Shown here one piece after another: positions 1 to 7,824 of a stretch of 43,343 nucleotides of DNA. Where the stretch lies: positions 1-43,343 of the forward strand of contig JAICWL010000019.1 of the NCBI GenBank assembly GCA_025934835.1, in the 5' to 3' direction. Position 1 is the first letter of the stretch, and each line of letters opens with the position of its first letter. The stretch comes from Fimbriimonadaceae bacterium (GTDB taxonomy: Bacteria > Armatimonadota > Fimbriimonadia > Fimbriimonadales > Fimbriimonadaceae). The notes under the pieces were generated by a model that was not told the origin of the DNA, made no database searches, and saw only the letters and a program-made list of their open reading frames with translations. The translations under genes were made by a program, and so were the position numbers.

Positions 1-1
1 G

Positions 2-307
2 CGCGCCAAGAAGTCCACAAGCTCGGGAACTCAGTATTTCCTGTATGATGGCGATCAGCCTGTGATCGAGATGGATTCCAGCGGGGCTGTGACGAGGATG
101 AATATCTTTGCTCCCGATGGGCTGTCGGCATCGGGCACCGCTGGAAACTGGACGAGCTATGCATTCGATCCCCAGGGCTCGGTGGCTCAGCGCCTCACCG
201 GCTCTCAAGCTGTGACGAACTCGAGCTTCTACGATGCGTACGGGCAGGAGTTCACCACAGGCTCTCCCGGCGACCCGTGGGCTTACAACGCGCAGAGCGG
301 CTACTAA
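2..307 (+). pseudogene. RHS/YD-repeat protein, 3' end, broken
   Basis: The reading frame enters from outside the window and reads YD-repeat-like text (YDGDQPVIEM, then YAFDPQGSVAQRL, then YDAYGQEF), as in RHS repeat-associated core proteins. These large secreted or toxin-carrying proteins normally continue through a core of the form GYYTDxxTGLxxLxxRYYDP. Here the frame stops with TAA at 305-307, right after NAQSGY. The next codons still read ADRQTGR before a second stop (TAG), which resembles the expected (Y)TDxxTGL. The simplest reading is a nonsense mutation or decay just before the RHS core, so the protein lacks its core and any C-terminal toxin or tip domain. The upstream part is not visible, so whether the rest is intact is unknown. 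Confidence 0.7.
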
Positions 308-337
308 GCAGATAGGCAGACGGGCAGATAGCTTCGC

Positions 338-356
338 GCGGCTGCCCCGCAGCCGC
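338..356 (+). terminator. GC-rich hairpin after the RHS remnant
   Basis: A perfect 8-bp stem GCGGCTGC/GCAGCCGC closes a CCC loop. There is no T-run after it on either strand, so it is a weak terminator candidate; it lies between the RHS remnant and aroF. Confidence 0.35.
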
Positions 357-388
357 CTCCAACCGGCATAGGCGGGGGACCCGGAAGG

Positions 389-394
389 TATTCT
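389..394 (+). promoter_or_regulatory. possible -10 box of aroF
   Basis: TATTCT ends 10 nt before the aroF ATG. A GGAAGG overlapping just upstream could be read as a Shine-Dalgarno, but it is 16 nt from the ATG, too far to be comfortable. The spacing resembles the near-leaderless promoters elsewhere in the window. Confidence 0.35.
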
Positions 395-404
395 CGCACT
401 CTCC

Positions 405-1433
405 ATGATCATCGTGATGCAGTTCGGCGCATCGCAAGCCCAAATCGACGCGGTTTGCGAAGCCATTCGGAGCCGGGGCGCCGAACCCCTGATTCTGCCG
501 GGCGAAGACCGTCTCGCGATCGGCATACCTGCCTCTTTGGACTCGGAGACGCGGATCGAGCTCGAATCCGCGCTGATGTCGATGGACGGCGTGAACAAGG
601 TCACGCAGACCAGCCGGCCCTACCGCCTCGCCTCGCGGGAATGGCACAAAGAAGACACCAAGGTGAAGGTGCGCGATCTGGTGATCGGGGGCGGTTCGTT
701 CATCGTGATGGGCGGGCCGTGCAGTGTGGAGTCGTATGAACAGCTTTCGTCGGCTGCCCAGATCGTGAAGGAAACGGGGGCTCAGATTCTTCGAGGCGGC
801 GCGTTCAAGCCGCGCACGTCGCCGTACGCCTTCCAGGGCCTTGCCGAGGAAGGGCTCAGGATTTTGCATCACGTGGGCAAGGAAGTCGGCTTGGTCACGG
901 TGTCCGAAGTCATGAGCGGAGACGCCGTGCCGCTTGTCGGGCGGTATGTGGACATTTTGCAAATCGGTGCGCGGTCGATGCAGAATTTTCCGCTTCTGAT
1001 CGAGGCGGGCAAGAGCGGCAAGCCGGTTTTCCTGAAGCGTGGGCCGGCTGCCACGATCGATGAGTTTCTTCTTGCCGCGGAGTACGTGATGAGCCAGGGG
1101 AACAACAGCGTGATCCTCTGTGAACGCGGCGTCGTGGCGCTGGACAGGAGCTACACGCGCAACACGCTCGACATCTCGGCGGTGCCGGTTCTAAAGGAGT
1201 TCACACATCTGCCCGTGATCGTCGACCCTTCGCATGGGACCGGCGTGGCGAAGTACGTCGCTCCCATGGCGAAGGCGGCGCTGGTGGCCGGAGCGGACGG
1301 AGTGATGGTGGAGATGCATCCCAATCCGAAGGCTGCGCTGAGCGACGGCTCGCAGGCACTGACTCCCAGCCAGTTCGCTCGGATGATGGACCAGCTCACT
1401 CGCCTCCACGACTTCGTGAGCTCCGAGCCCTGA
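405..1433 (+). CDS. aroF: 3-deoxy-7-phosphoheptulonate synthase (DAHP synthase)
   Basis: Catalyses the first step of the shikimate pathway, condensing phosphoenolpyruvate and erythrose 4-phosphate to DAHP in the cytoplasm. The 342-residue length and N-terminal extension of about 90 residues (a ferredoxin-like regulatory domain beginning MIIVM) place it in the type I-beta (Bacillus/Thermotoga-like) class. Visible catalytic-core motifs are GGPCSVES near residue 103, RGGAFKPRTSPYAFQG, KRGPAATIDEF and DPSHGTG, the last including metal-ligand positions. The ATG at 405 gives the usual MIIVM start of the family. In this class the N-terminal domain commonly carries feedback inhibition by aromatic amino acids; that is family knowledge, not shown here. 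trpD, trpC and trpF lie about 29 kb away in the same window. Confidence 0.95.
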   Translation: MIIVMQFGASQAQIDAVCEAIRSRGAEPLILPGEDRLAIGIPASLDSETRIELESALMSMDGVNKVTQTSRPYRLASREWHKEDTKVKVRDLVIGGGSFIVMGGPCSVESYEQLSSAAQIVKETGAQILRGGAFKPRTSPYAFQGLAEEGLRILHHVGKEVGLVTVSEVMSGDAVPLVGRYVDILQIGARSMQNFPLLIEAGKSGKPVFLKRGPAATIDEFLLAAEYVMSQGNNSVILCERGVVALDRSYTRNTLDISAVPVLKEFTHLPVIVDPSHGTGVAKYVAPMAKAALVAGADGVMVEMHPNPKAALSDGSQALTPSQFARMMDQLTRLHDFVSSEP

Positions 1434-1542
1434 GCCCGCGAGGTCGCGAATTCGCTATGATCTATCCAAGAAACAAGCGGTAGCGCCGATTTGTCCAAGA
1501 AGCGATCGGGTGTCGCTCGAGCAGTAGGGAGGGAAGGAATTC

Positions 1543-2187
1543 ATGTCGTTAATTGTCGTGAGCAAACGCGAGCTGGGCGGAAGCCGAGCGACCAAGCTTC
1601 GCCGCCAGGGAATCGTGCCCATGGCGTTCATCGAGCGGACCCACAACACGGTGCCAATTCAGGCGCCGGTCGACGAAGTTCGGCGCGCGCTTTCGCATCC
1701 TGACAGCCACGGTCGGATAGAGGTGCAGATCGAAGGGGATCCCACGAAGCGCCGCGCGATCATCAAGCAGGTCGAGCAGGACGCCATCCGTCACCTCATC
1801 CTCACGATCACTTTGCAGGAGGTCGCTGACGACGACATGCTGCGCATCGATGTCCCGGTCGTGGCGGTTGGCACTCCCAAGGCGCTGGAGGAAACGAGCG
1901 GTACGATTCTTTCCACTTCGCTGGACCACATCAAGATTCGTGGCAAGGTTTCGGACCTGCCCGACCACATCGAGGTGGACGTTTCGAATCTGGAGCTCGG
2001 GCACCACATCACGGCTGGGGACCTCAAGCTGCCGAACGGCATCGAACTGCTGACATCACCGGATGCGATGCTTTTCGTTCTGGCGATCGTGAAGCAGGCA
2101 CCGGAGCGCGCCGAAGAAGGACTGACGGAAGCGGAAGAGCTGGCGGGGGCCGAGGGTTCCGTAGAGGCTTCGTCCGAAGAGGGCTAG
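1543..2187 (+). CDS. rplY: 50S ribosomal protein L25 (Ctc form)
   Basis: Binds 5S rRNA in the large ribosomal subunit. The 214-residue length and two-domain layout are those of the long CTC/TL5 form: an N-terminal 5S-binding L25 domain (about 1-95, beginning VSKRELGGSRATKLRRQG) followed by a beta-rich C-terminal domain (about 100-190). The tail is acidic and low-complexity (EEGLTEAEELAGAEGS). A good Shine-Dalgarno (AGGGAGGGAAGG) stands 6 nt before the ATG, so this gene is initiated in the classical way, unlike several neighbours. The stop codon TAG overlaps that of the convergent glyS within a shared CTAG (2184-2187). pth, a common neighbour of L25 genes, is not next to it here. Confidence 0.93.
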   Translation: MSLIVVSKRELGGSRATKLRRQGIVPMAFIERTHNTVPIQAPVDEVRRALSHPDSHGRIEVQIEGDPTKRRAIIKQVEQDAIRHLILTITLQEVADDDMLRIDVPVVAVGTPKALEETSGTILSTSLDHIKIRGKVSDLPDHIEVDVSNLELGHHITAGDLKLPNGIELLTSPDAMLFVLAIVKQAPERAEEGLTEAEELAGAEGSVEASSEEG

Positions 2188-4259
2188 CCTTCCTGCACGA
2201 TCTTCGAAAAGTCGCCGGCTTGCAGGAAGCAGGCAGCGGCCGATTGCATCAGAGCGAGCCTCGCGTCTCGGACCCGGGGCTCCTCCGCCATCACCAGAGT
2301 CGTATCGAAGAAGCGCACGATCGGCGCCCCGATCGACCTCAATGCGTCGGCGAGTAGTCGCTCGTCTTCTGTCTCCACCGCCTTGCGGACGTCCGGCGCG
2401 GCTCTTTCGATATGGCCGAGAAGCTCGGCTCCTTCAGGGGAATCCAGGTCGGCACGGTTCGGTGTCTCGGGGATCGCGATCGACTTCTTGCGCGCCGCGG
2501 CGACGATGTTGATGGGTCGCGTCGCGGTTTGGACGAACCCCTCGTCGGCGACCAGATCGCCAAGACACCGCACGCGGAAAGCGACCGTTCGGGGAGAGGT
2601 CGTGCCGGCGATGTCGTCCGGCGCCAGGGCAGCGGCCAGAATGTCGTAGCGCGCCTCCGGCATGAGAACCGGGTAGCGGTTTGCGAATATTTCTGCCATC
2701 AGCGACCGGGCACGGTGTGCGTCGAGGGTGATCGCCTGCTCGGCGTAGCCGTGTAGGGCGGCGCCCAGCAATGAATCGAAAGAGGTCTTCATCGCGGGCC
2801 AACTCCACGCCGTCTCGATGAGGATGGTCGCTGCGCGGCGCAGACCGAATGGGTCCGACGAGCCGCTGGGAGCTAGCCCGAGGCCCAAGTAACCGGCGAG
2901 CTTGTCGATCTGATCCGCAACGATCAGGCACTTCGCGACCCGGCCCGAGGAAGAATCGCCGAGCTGAGCGGCCCTGGCGGGATCGTATTGGCATGAGATC
3001 GCCGCCGCGACGTCGTCACCCAAGCCGTCGCGCCGAGCATATTCTCCCCCGATGACCCCTTGGAGAGAGGCTAGCTCACTGACGAGACCTGTGCTTAGAT
3101 CGGCCTTGGCGTATAGCCCCGCGCTCCGTGCCGCGCGCGATTCTTCAGGTGACGCCCCCGTCGCGTCGGCTATTTTGGCGGCCAGGTTCGCCAGGCGGTC
3201 GGCCCTTGCGCGCACCGTGCCGAGCGCCTCCTGGAACAGAATTCCCTCCGTCTTCTGAAGGTATTCGTCCATCGTCCGCGTCTGGTCTTCCAGATAGAAA
3301 AACCTGGCGTCGTTAAAGCGAGCGTTCAGGACCCATTCGCATCCTGATCGCACCGAATCGTCTTCGCCCGAGTTGCGGATGAAGATAAACCGATTCGTGA
3401 GCGCACCGGCTTCGGCACGGACCGGGAACATCTTCTCGTGCTTTGCCATGGCGATGATCAGCACGGGTTCCGGAAGCATCTGATACTCGCCTTTGAACGA
3501 GCCTTGAATCGCGTTCGGCCACTCGGTTAGGAAGACGTTCTCCTCGACAAGCTCCGGAGGCATCATCGGCACACCGTCTGCGATGGCCTCGGAGTCCTCA
3601 ACGATGCGGATTCTGCGCGCTTCCGGGTCCGGCTCCACATGTCGCGACCGCAGCGATTTGAGCAGCTCATCGAAGCTCGTGGCCTTGAACGGCTCCGGTG
3701 CGTAGAAGCGATGGCCCCGGCTTTCGATTCCGGAGCGGACGCCTTCTATCTCGAATTCGACCACTTGGCCGCCGAAGCTGGCAAGGAGCCACCTGATCGG
3801 TCTCGCGAACCTCATTCGCGAGCCGCCCCAGCGCATCGTTTTGTCGAAGGAAAGGCTTCGGATGGCCTTTGGAAGCTCCTCTTGCAGAAGCGCCAGGGTT
3901 TGGCGGCCCTCGATCTTCTTGGTGATCCAGACATAGGCGTCGTCTTTGCGGATCGATCCTGGGTCGACGCCCTGGCTCTTACAGAAGCCCAGCAAGGCGG
4001 GCGAAGGGTTTCCGTCGGCATCGAACGCGGCTTTGAGGGACGGCCCGCGCTGCTCCTTTTCGCTGTCTTCCTGGCGCTCGAGCAGGTCCCGAAACGACAC
4101 GATCAGCCGGCGAGGCGTGCCCATGGCTTCGCCTTCGGACCGCAGTACGCCCGCAGCGCGGAGCTGCTCGCCGACTGCGGACAAGAGATCGGTGTACGCG
4201 CGGCGGACGAACGTGGCTGGAAGCTCCTCGCATCCAAGCTCGAGCAGCAGTTCGGGCAT
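2184..4259 (-). CDS. glyS: glycine--tRNA ligase beta subunit
   Basis: Beta subunit of the heterotetrameric bacterial glycyl-tRNA synthetase, needed for tRNA binding; the catalytic alpha subunit (glyQ) is not in this window. The product of 691 residues matches the family. It starts MPELLLELGCEELPA, the typical beta-subunit N-terminus, and contains KTMRWG and the HEKMFPV block. The frame stays open 50 codons further upstream into the formiminotransferase gene, but the family N-terminus and a TATCCT box 7 nt before this ATG fix the start at 4259. The gene follows the formiminotransferase by 34 bp on the same strand and may have both its own near-leaderless promoter and read-through. Confidence 0.95.
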   Translation of the reverse strand: MPELLLELGCEELPATFVRRAYTDLLSAVGEQLRAAGVLRSEGEAMGTPRRLIVSFRDLLERQEDSEKEQRGPSLKAAFDADGNPSPALLGFCKSQGVDPGSIRKDDAYVWITKKIEGRQTLALLQEELPKAIRSLSFDKTMRWGGSRMRFARPIRWLLASFGGQVVEFEIEGVRSGIESRGHRFYAPEPFKATSFDELLKSLRSRHVEPDPEARRIRIVEDSEAIADGVPMMPPELVEENVFLTEWPNAIQGSFKGEYQMLPEPVLIIAMAKHEKMFPVRAEAGALTNRFIFIRNSGEDDSVRSGCEWVLNARFNDARFFYLEDQTRTMDEYLQKTEGILFQEALGTVRARADRLANLAAKIADATGASPEESRAARSAGLYAKADLSTGLVSELASLQGVIGGEYARRDGLGDDVAAAISCQYDPARAAQLGDSSSGRVAKCLIVADQIDKLAGYLGLGLAPSGSSDPFGLRRAATILIETAWSWPAMKTSFDSLLGAALHGYAEQAITLDAHRARSLMAEIFANRYPVLMPEARYDILAAALAPDDIAGTTSPRTVAFRVRCLGDLVADEGFVQTATRPINIVAAARKKSIAIPETPNRADLDSPEGAELLGHIERAAPDVRKAVETEDERLLADALRSIGAPIVRFFDTTLVMAEEPRVRDARLALMQSAAACFLQAGDFSKIVQEG

Positions 4260-4266
4260 GAGGGTG

Positions 4267-4272
4267 AGGATA
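4267..4272 (-). promoter_or_regulatory. -10 box of glyS
   Basis: On the minus strand TATCCT ends 7 nt before the glyS ATG, with no Shine-Dalgarno between. This would start transcription at or next to the start codon (leaderless mRNA). Confidence 0.5.
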
Positions 4273-4293
4273 CTGGATGGGGCCGATTGCGGG

Positions 4294-5181
4294 CTATTTG
4301 TCCCGCACCCAGTCGACGATCTGTTCTTCGCGGATAGCCAGTCGCGTGGCGCCGGGCAGGTCCTTGGCGCGAATAACTCCGACGAGCTCGGTTTCCGTGA
4401 AGTCGACACCGAGCCGGGCCGTCTCGGCCAAGACCCATTCGAGAATCGGGTCGACCTTCGTGATGTCGGGAAGCGTCAGGTTCATGCTTACCTGGGTGAG
4501 GTCGCGGCTCGCCAGAGGCAGGCCAAGCGCTCGAACGCCGAGGAACCGCGCATCCCCCTCTTGCCGCATCGTGCGGATGCTCCGCGCAATTGTCCGCGCG
4601 GCGGTGAGATCGACAGTGCCGAGATTGACGTTGATCGCGATTAGGAAGTCCCGCACACCCATGACGGTGACTCCGAGTTGCGGATGCACGGTCGATGGCC
4701 CGAAATCCGGCCTCAGCTCGCGGCCGATGAGCGCGCCGTATCCGCCCCTCCTGAGAGAAGGCAGGTCTGCTTCGTGGCGGCCGCGCTCGGAGCGCTCGTA
4801 CAGGAAAACTGGCACGTTCCATCGCGCGGCGATGGTGGCTGCGGCGCGTTCGACTGCGGCGTTCGCCTGGAGGAGGTCGGCCGCGGTGCACTCCGGGCCG
4901 TTCATCGGGACGAACGGGCACACATCGAGCGCGCCCAGTCTTGGGTGAACGCCCACATGACGTTCGAGGTCGATCGTCTCGAACGCGTGCTCGCACAGCT
5001 CGTAGAGGGCTTCCAGCACAGGCTGCTCGTCGCCGCTGAACGCGGTCACCGTGCGGTTATGGTCGACGTCGCCTTGCAGGTAGTGCACCCGGATATCCGG
5101 CCGGGTCAATGCCTGTTCGAATCTCCGAAGCAGAGTCTGGTTTCTGCCAAACGACCAATTCGGAACCGTCAGAAGCCGCAT
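4294..5181 (-). CDS. glutamate formimidoyltransferase (FtcD N-terminal type)
   Basis: Formiminotransferase family: transfers a formimino group between N-formimino-L-glutamate and tetrahydrofolate in the histidine-degradation/one-carbon network. At 295 residues it corresponds to the formiminotransferase half only, made of N- and C-subdomains, without the cyclodeaminase domain. The typical N-terminus MRLLTVPNWSFGRN (family VPNFSEGR), DHNRTVTAFSG, and the block HVGVHPRLGALDVCPFVP with the conserved His-Pro-Arg-Gly are visible. Its ATG directly follows the fabI stop (TAGATG), so it is probably translationally coupled to fabI. No hut genes are present. The exact substrate is not settled by sequence; a role in folate metabolism without histidine breakdown is also possible. 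Confidence 0.85.
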   Translation of the reverse strand: MRLLTVPNWSFGRNQTLLRRFEQALTRPDIRVHYLQGDVDHNRTVTAFSGDEQPVLEALYELCEHAFETIDLERHVGVHPRLGALDVCPFVPMNGPECTAADLLQANAAVERAAATIAARWNVPVFLYERSERGRHEADLPSLRRGGYGALIGRELRPDFGPSTVHPQLGVTVMGVRDFLIAINVNLGTVDLTAARTIARSIRTMRQEGDARFLGVRALGLPLASRDLTQVSMNLTLPDITKVDPILEWVLAETARLGVDFTETELVGVIRAKDLPGATRLAIREEQIVDWVRDK

Positions 5182-5946
5182 CTAAAAACCAACGACGTTG
5201 TAGCCGGAGTCCACATAGACCACCTGGCCGGTAACGCCCCGGCTCAGATCGCTCAAGAGATAGATCGCCGAGCCGGAGACCTCCGGTTGGGCATAGTCTC
5301 GTTTCAGCGGCGCTCGCTCGTGCACCGCGTCGATCATCTCTCTCAGGCCGGGCACTCCGCGCGCGGCAACCGTATTTACCGGTCCCGGGGACAGCGTGTT
5401 AACCCTGATTCCCCGGCCGCCGAGGTCTTGTGCGAGGTATCGGACCGAGGATTCGAGCGCCGCTTTGCACACGCCCATCACGTTGTATCCCTTCACCGCG
5501 CGCTCGCTGCCGAGATAGCTAAGGGTTACCACCGCGCCGTCGTCTGCGATGAACGGCTCCATTGCCTTGCACAGCCGAGTGAATGAGTAGCAGGACGCGT
5601 TCATGGCGATCATGAAATCGTCGTGCGTCGTATCGATGTATCGGCCTTCCATTGCTTCCTTGGGCGCAAACCCAACACTGTGCACCAAGAAGTCGATGCG
5701 GCCGTAGAGGGTGTCCACCCGCTCGGCGAGCTTGGCATATTGGTCCTCGAAGGCAAAGTCGATCTGAAACTCGTCGAACCCGGAGCGATCCTGGATGAGC
5801 TTGCGGACGCCATCCCTCATGCGCTCGTTTTGCCCCCCGACGCCTACGCGCGCTCCGTGCCTATTTGCCGCATCCGCGATCGCCCAGCCGAGAGAATTCT
5901 TGTTGGTGACGTTGATGACGAGGCCCTTCTTGCCTTCGAGGAGCAT
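5182..5946 (-). CDS. fabI: enoyl-[acyl-carrier-protein] reductase (NADH)
   Basis: Catalyses the last reductive step of each fatty acid elongation cycle (type II FAS). The 254-residue product is a divergent short-chain dehydrogenase with the FabI-type active site Tyr154-x6-Lys161 (YNVMGVCK), rather than the Tyr-x3-Lys of ordinary SDRs. The N-terminus LLEGKKGLVINVTNKNSLGWAIA replaces the classical GxxxGxG, as in FabI, and GIRVNTLSPGPV is the conserved C-terminal segment. It is the first gene of a minus-strand run (fabI, formiminotransferase, glyS). A TAGAAT box stands 6 nt before the ATG with no Shine-Dalgarno. Confidence 0.95.
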   Translation of the reverse strand: MLLEGKKGLVINVTNKNSLGWAIADAANRHGARVGVGGQNERMRDGVRKLIQDRSGFDEFQIDFAFEDQYAKLAERVDTLYGRIDFLVHSVGFAPKEAMEGRYIDTTHDDFMIAMNASCYSFTRLCKAMEPFIADDGAVVTLSYLGSERAVKGYNVMGVCKAALESSVRYLAQDLGGRGIRVNTLSPGPVNTVAARGVPGLREMIDAVHERAPLKRDYAQPEVSGSAIYLLSDLSRGVTGQVVYVDSGYNVVGF

Positions 5947-5952
5947 GAGCGA

Positions 5953-5958
5953 ATTCTA
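5953..5958 (-). promoter_or_regulatory. -10 box of fabI
   Basis: Minus strand TAGAAT ends 6 nt before the fabI ATG; no ribosome-binding site fits in the gap, so the mRNA is probably leaderless. It lies back to back with the GH35 promoter. Confidence 0.6.
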
Positions 5959-5980
5959 CTCAGGCTTTCAGATCGGCTAG

Positions 5981-5986
5981 TACACT
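5981..5986 (+). promoter_or_regulatory. -10 box of the GH35 gene
   Basis: TACACT ends 8 nt before the ATG at 5995. The divergent fabI box is 22 nt away, so the two genes share a very compact two-way promoter region. Confidence 0.45.
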
Positions 5987-5994
5987 TCGTCCCG

Positions 5995-7794
5995 ATGCTG
6001 CCTTTTCTCGCGCTCGCCGTAGCGAGTCTCCAAGCCGGTCACACGTTCGGTTGGGACAGCCACGACTTTCTTCTCGACGGCAAGCGCTTCGAGATCCGGT
6101 CCGGTGAGATGCATGCCGCTCGGGTTCCGAGAGACTACTGGCGTCATCGGCTGCAGATGGTGCGGGCGATGGGCTGCAATACCGTGTGCGCCTATTTGTT
6201 CTGGAATCAGCACGAGCCCGAGCCGGGCAAGTGGAACTTCAAGGGGAACGCGGATATCGCCGAGTACTGCCGCATTGCCCAGCAAGTTGGCCTGAAGGTC
6301 ATTTTGCGTCCGGGGCCGTACTCCTGCGCCGAATGGGAGTTTGGCGGGTTCCCTTGGTGGCTCCTCAAGACTCGAGACATCAAGCTGCGTACGCGCGACC
6401 CGAGGTATTTGGCGGCCGTCAAGCGCTATCTGCTTAGGGTGGGCAAAGAGCTCGCTCCTCTGCAATGGTCGCACGGGGGGCCGATCATCATGGTCCAGGT
6501 CGAGAACGAGTACGGCAGCTACGGAAAGGACAAGGAGTACATCGGCGACGTTCGCGATGATCTCAAAGAGGCAGGATTCGACGTTCCGCTGTTCACTTGC
6601 GACGGGCCCTCGCAGCTTCCAAACGACACGCGCCCCGACATTTTCTCGGTCGTCAATTTCGGCGGCGATCCGGAGGAGTCGTTTGCCGCACTGCGCAAGA
6701 TCCGGCCCACGGGGCCGCTCATGTGCGGTGAGTTCTACCCAGGCTGGTTCGACGCGTGGGGTAAGCCGCATAGTATCGGCTCGACCGAAGAGACCGTGCG
6801 AGACCTCGGCAAGATGCTCGACATGGGCGCGTCGTTCAGCATTTATATGGTGCACGGCGGCACGTCGTTCGGCTATACCGCCGGGGCGAACAGCCCGCCA
6901 TTCGCACCCCAGACGACGAGCTACGACTACGATGCTCCGATTAGCGAAGGCGGCCTGCCCACACCGAAATACTTTGCGCTTCGAGAGCTGTTCTCGAAGC
7001 ACCTGCTGCCGAGAGAGACGCTGCCCGATGTGCCGAAAGCGAATCCGGTGATCGCGATCCCGCGCTTCAGATTGGAGGAATCCGCATCGTTTCTCTCGTC
7101 GCTCGGCCGCCCGGTCCGCACCGGCGCTCGGACCTTCGAGGAGCTAGACCATCCATACGGATGCGTGCTGTACCGCACCACGCTGCCGCCAGGCCTCGGT
7201 GGCAGCATTGCCGACCCGGGAGTGCACGATATCGCGTACGTGAGCCTGGACGGCAAGCGCATCGGCGTTTTCGATCGCAGGCGGGGCACCGACAAGATAG
7301 CCTTACCGGAATCGTCGCGTCCGCAGACGCTCGACTTCTTGGTGGAGGCGATGGGCCGCGTAAACTACGGGCGGGACATTCACGATCGGAAGGGCCTCCC
7401 GAATCTCGTGTTAGCCACTCGGGGAGATGTTTCCGAGATGCTTGGAAACTGGAACGCGTATCCGCTTCCTTACGAGCACGACGGGCTGGAGAAGCTGCGA
7501 TTCCGGCCTGGACAGAGCGCCGGTCCATCTGTATATCGCGGCTCGGTCGACCTTAAGGCGACAGGCGACACATATCTGGACATGCACGGCTGGAACAAGG
7601 GGATGGTCTGGGTCAACGGACACAATCTGGGCAGGTTTTGGCACATCGGACCGACCCAGACGATGTATCTGCCGGGACCATGGCTGAAGCGAGGCGCAAA
7701 CGAAGTGCTCATCCTCGATCTTGGAGAATCGGTCCCCGATCCATCCGTTCAGGGGCTCACTAATCCGGTTTTGGACGAAGTTCACCCTGGCTAG
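5995..7794 (+). CDS. secreted beta-galactosidase, GH35
   Basis: Retaining exo-beta-galactosidase of glycoside hydrolase family 35, probably exported. The ATG at 5995 gives a short signal peptide (MLPFLALAVASLQAG); the frame is open further upstream but only as antisense of fabI. The catalytic barrel (about 20-340) shows LFWNQHEPEPG, RPGPYSCAEWEFGG, the acid/base Glu172 in VENEYGSYG and the nucleophile Glu246 in CGEFYPGWFD. C-terminal beta-sandwich domains end with WNKGMVWVNGHNLGRFW, which is typical of GH35. Length 599 is normal. The next gene (PSD1) is 30 bp downstream on the same strand with its own Shine-Dalgarno and may be co-transcribed. Confidence 0.93.
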   Translation: MLPFLALAVASLQAGHTFGWDSHDFLLDGKRFEIRSGEMHAARVPRDYWRHRLQMVRAMGCNTVCAYLFWNQHEPEPGKWNFKGNADIAEYCRIAQQVGLKVILRPGPYSCAEWEFGGFPWWLLKTRDIKLRTRDPRYLAAVKRYLLRVGKELAPLQWSHGGPIIMVQVENEYGSYGKDKEYIGDVRDDLKEAGFDVPLFTCDGPSQLPNDTRPDIFSVVNFGGDPEESFAALRKIRPTGPLMCGEFYPGWFDAWGKPHSIGSTEETVRDLGKMLDMGASFSIYMVHGGTSFGYTAGANSPPFAPQTTSYDYDAPISEGGLPTPKYFALRELFSKHLLPRETLPDVPKANPVIAIPRFRLEESASFLSSLGRPVRTGARTFEELDHPYGCVLYRTTLPPGLGGSIADPGVHDIAYVSLDGKRIGVFDRRRGTDKIALPESSRPQTLDFLVEAMGRVNYGRDIHDRKGLPNLVLATRGDVSEMLGNWNAYPLPYEHDGLEKLRFRPGQSAGPSVYRGSVDLKATGDTYLDMHGWNKGMVWVNGHNLGRFWHIGPTQTMYLPGPWLKRGANEVLILDLGESVPDPSVQGLTNPVLDEVHPG

Positions 7795-7824
7795 CCCTTC
7801 GTTTGCCGTACCATAAGGAGAGTC

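Noticed and set aside
5623..5994. Upstream extension of the GH35 frame
   Set aside because: It lies antisense within fabI; the signal peptide and promoter place the start at 5995.
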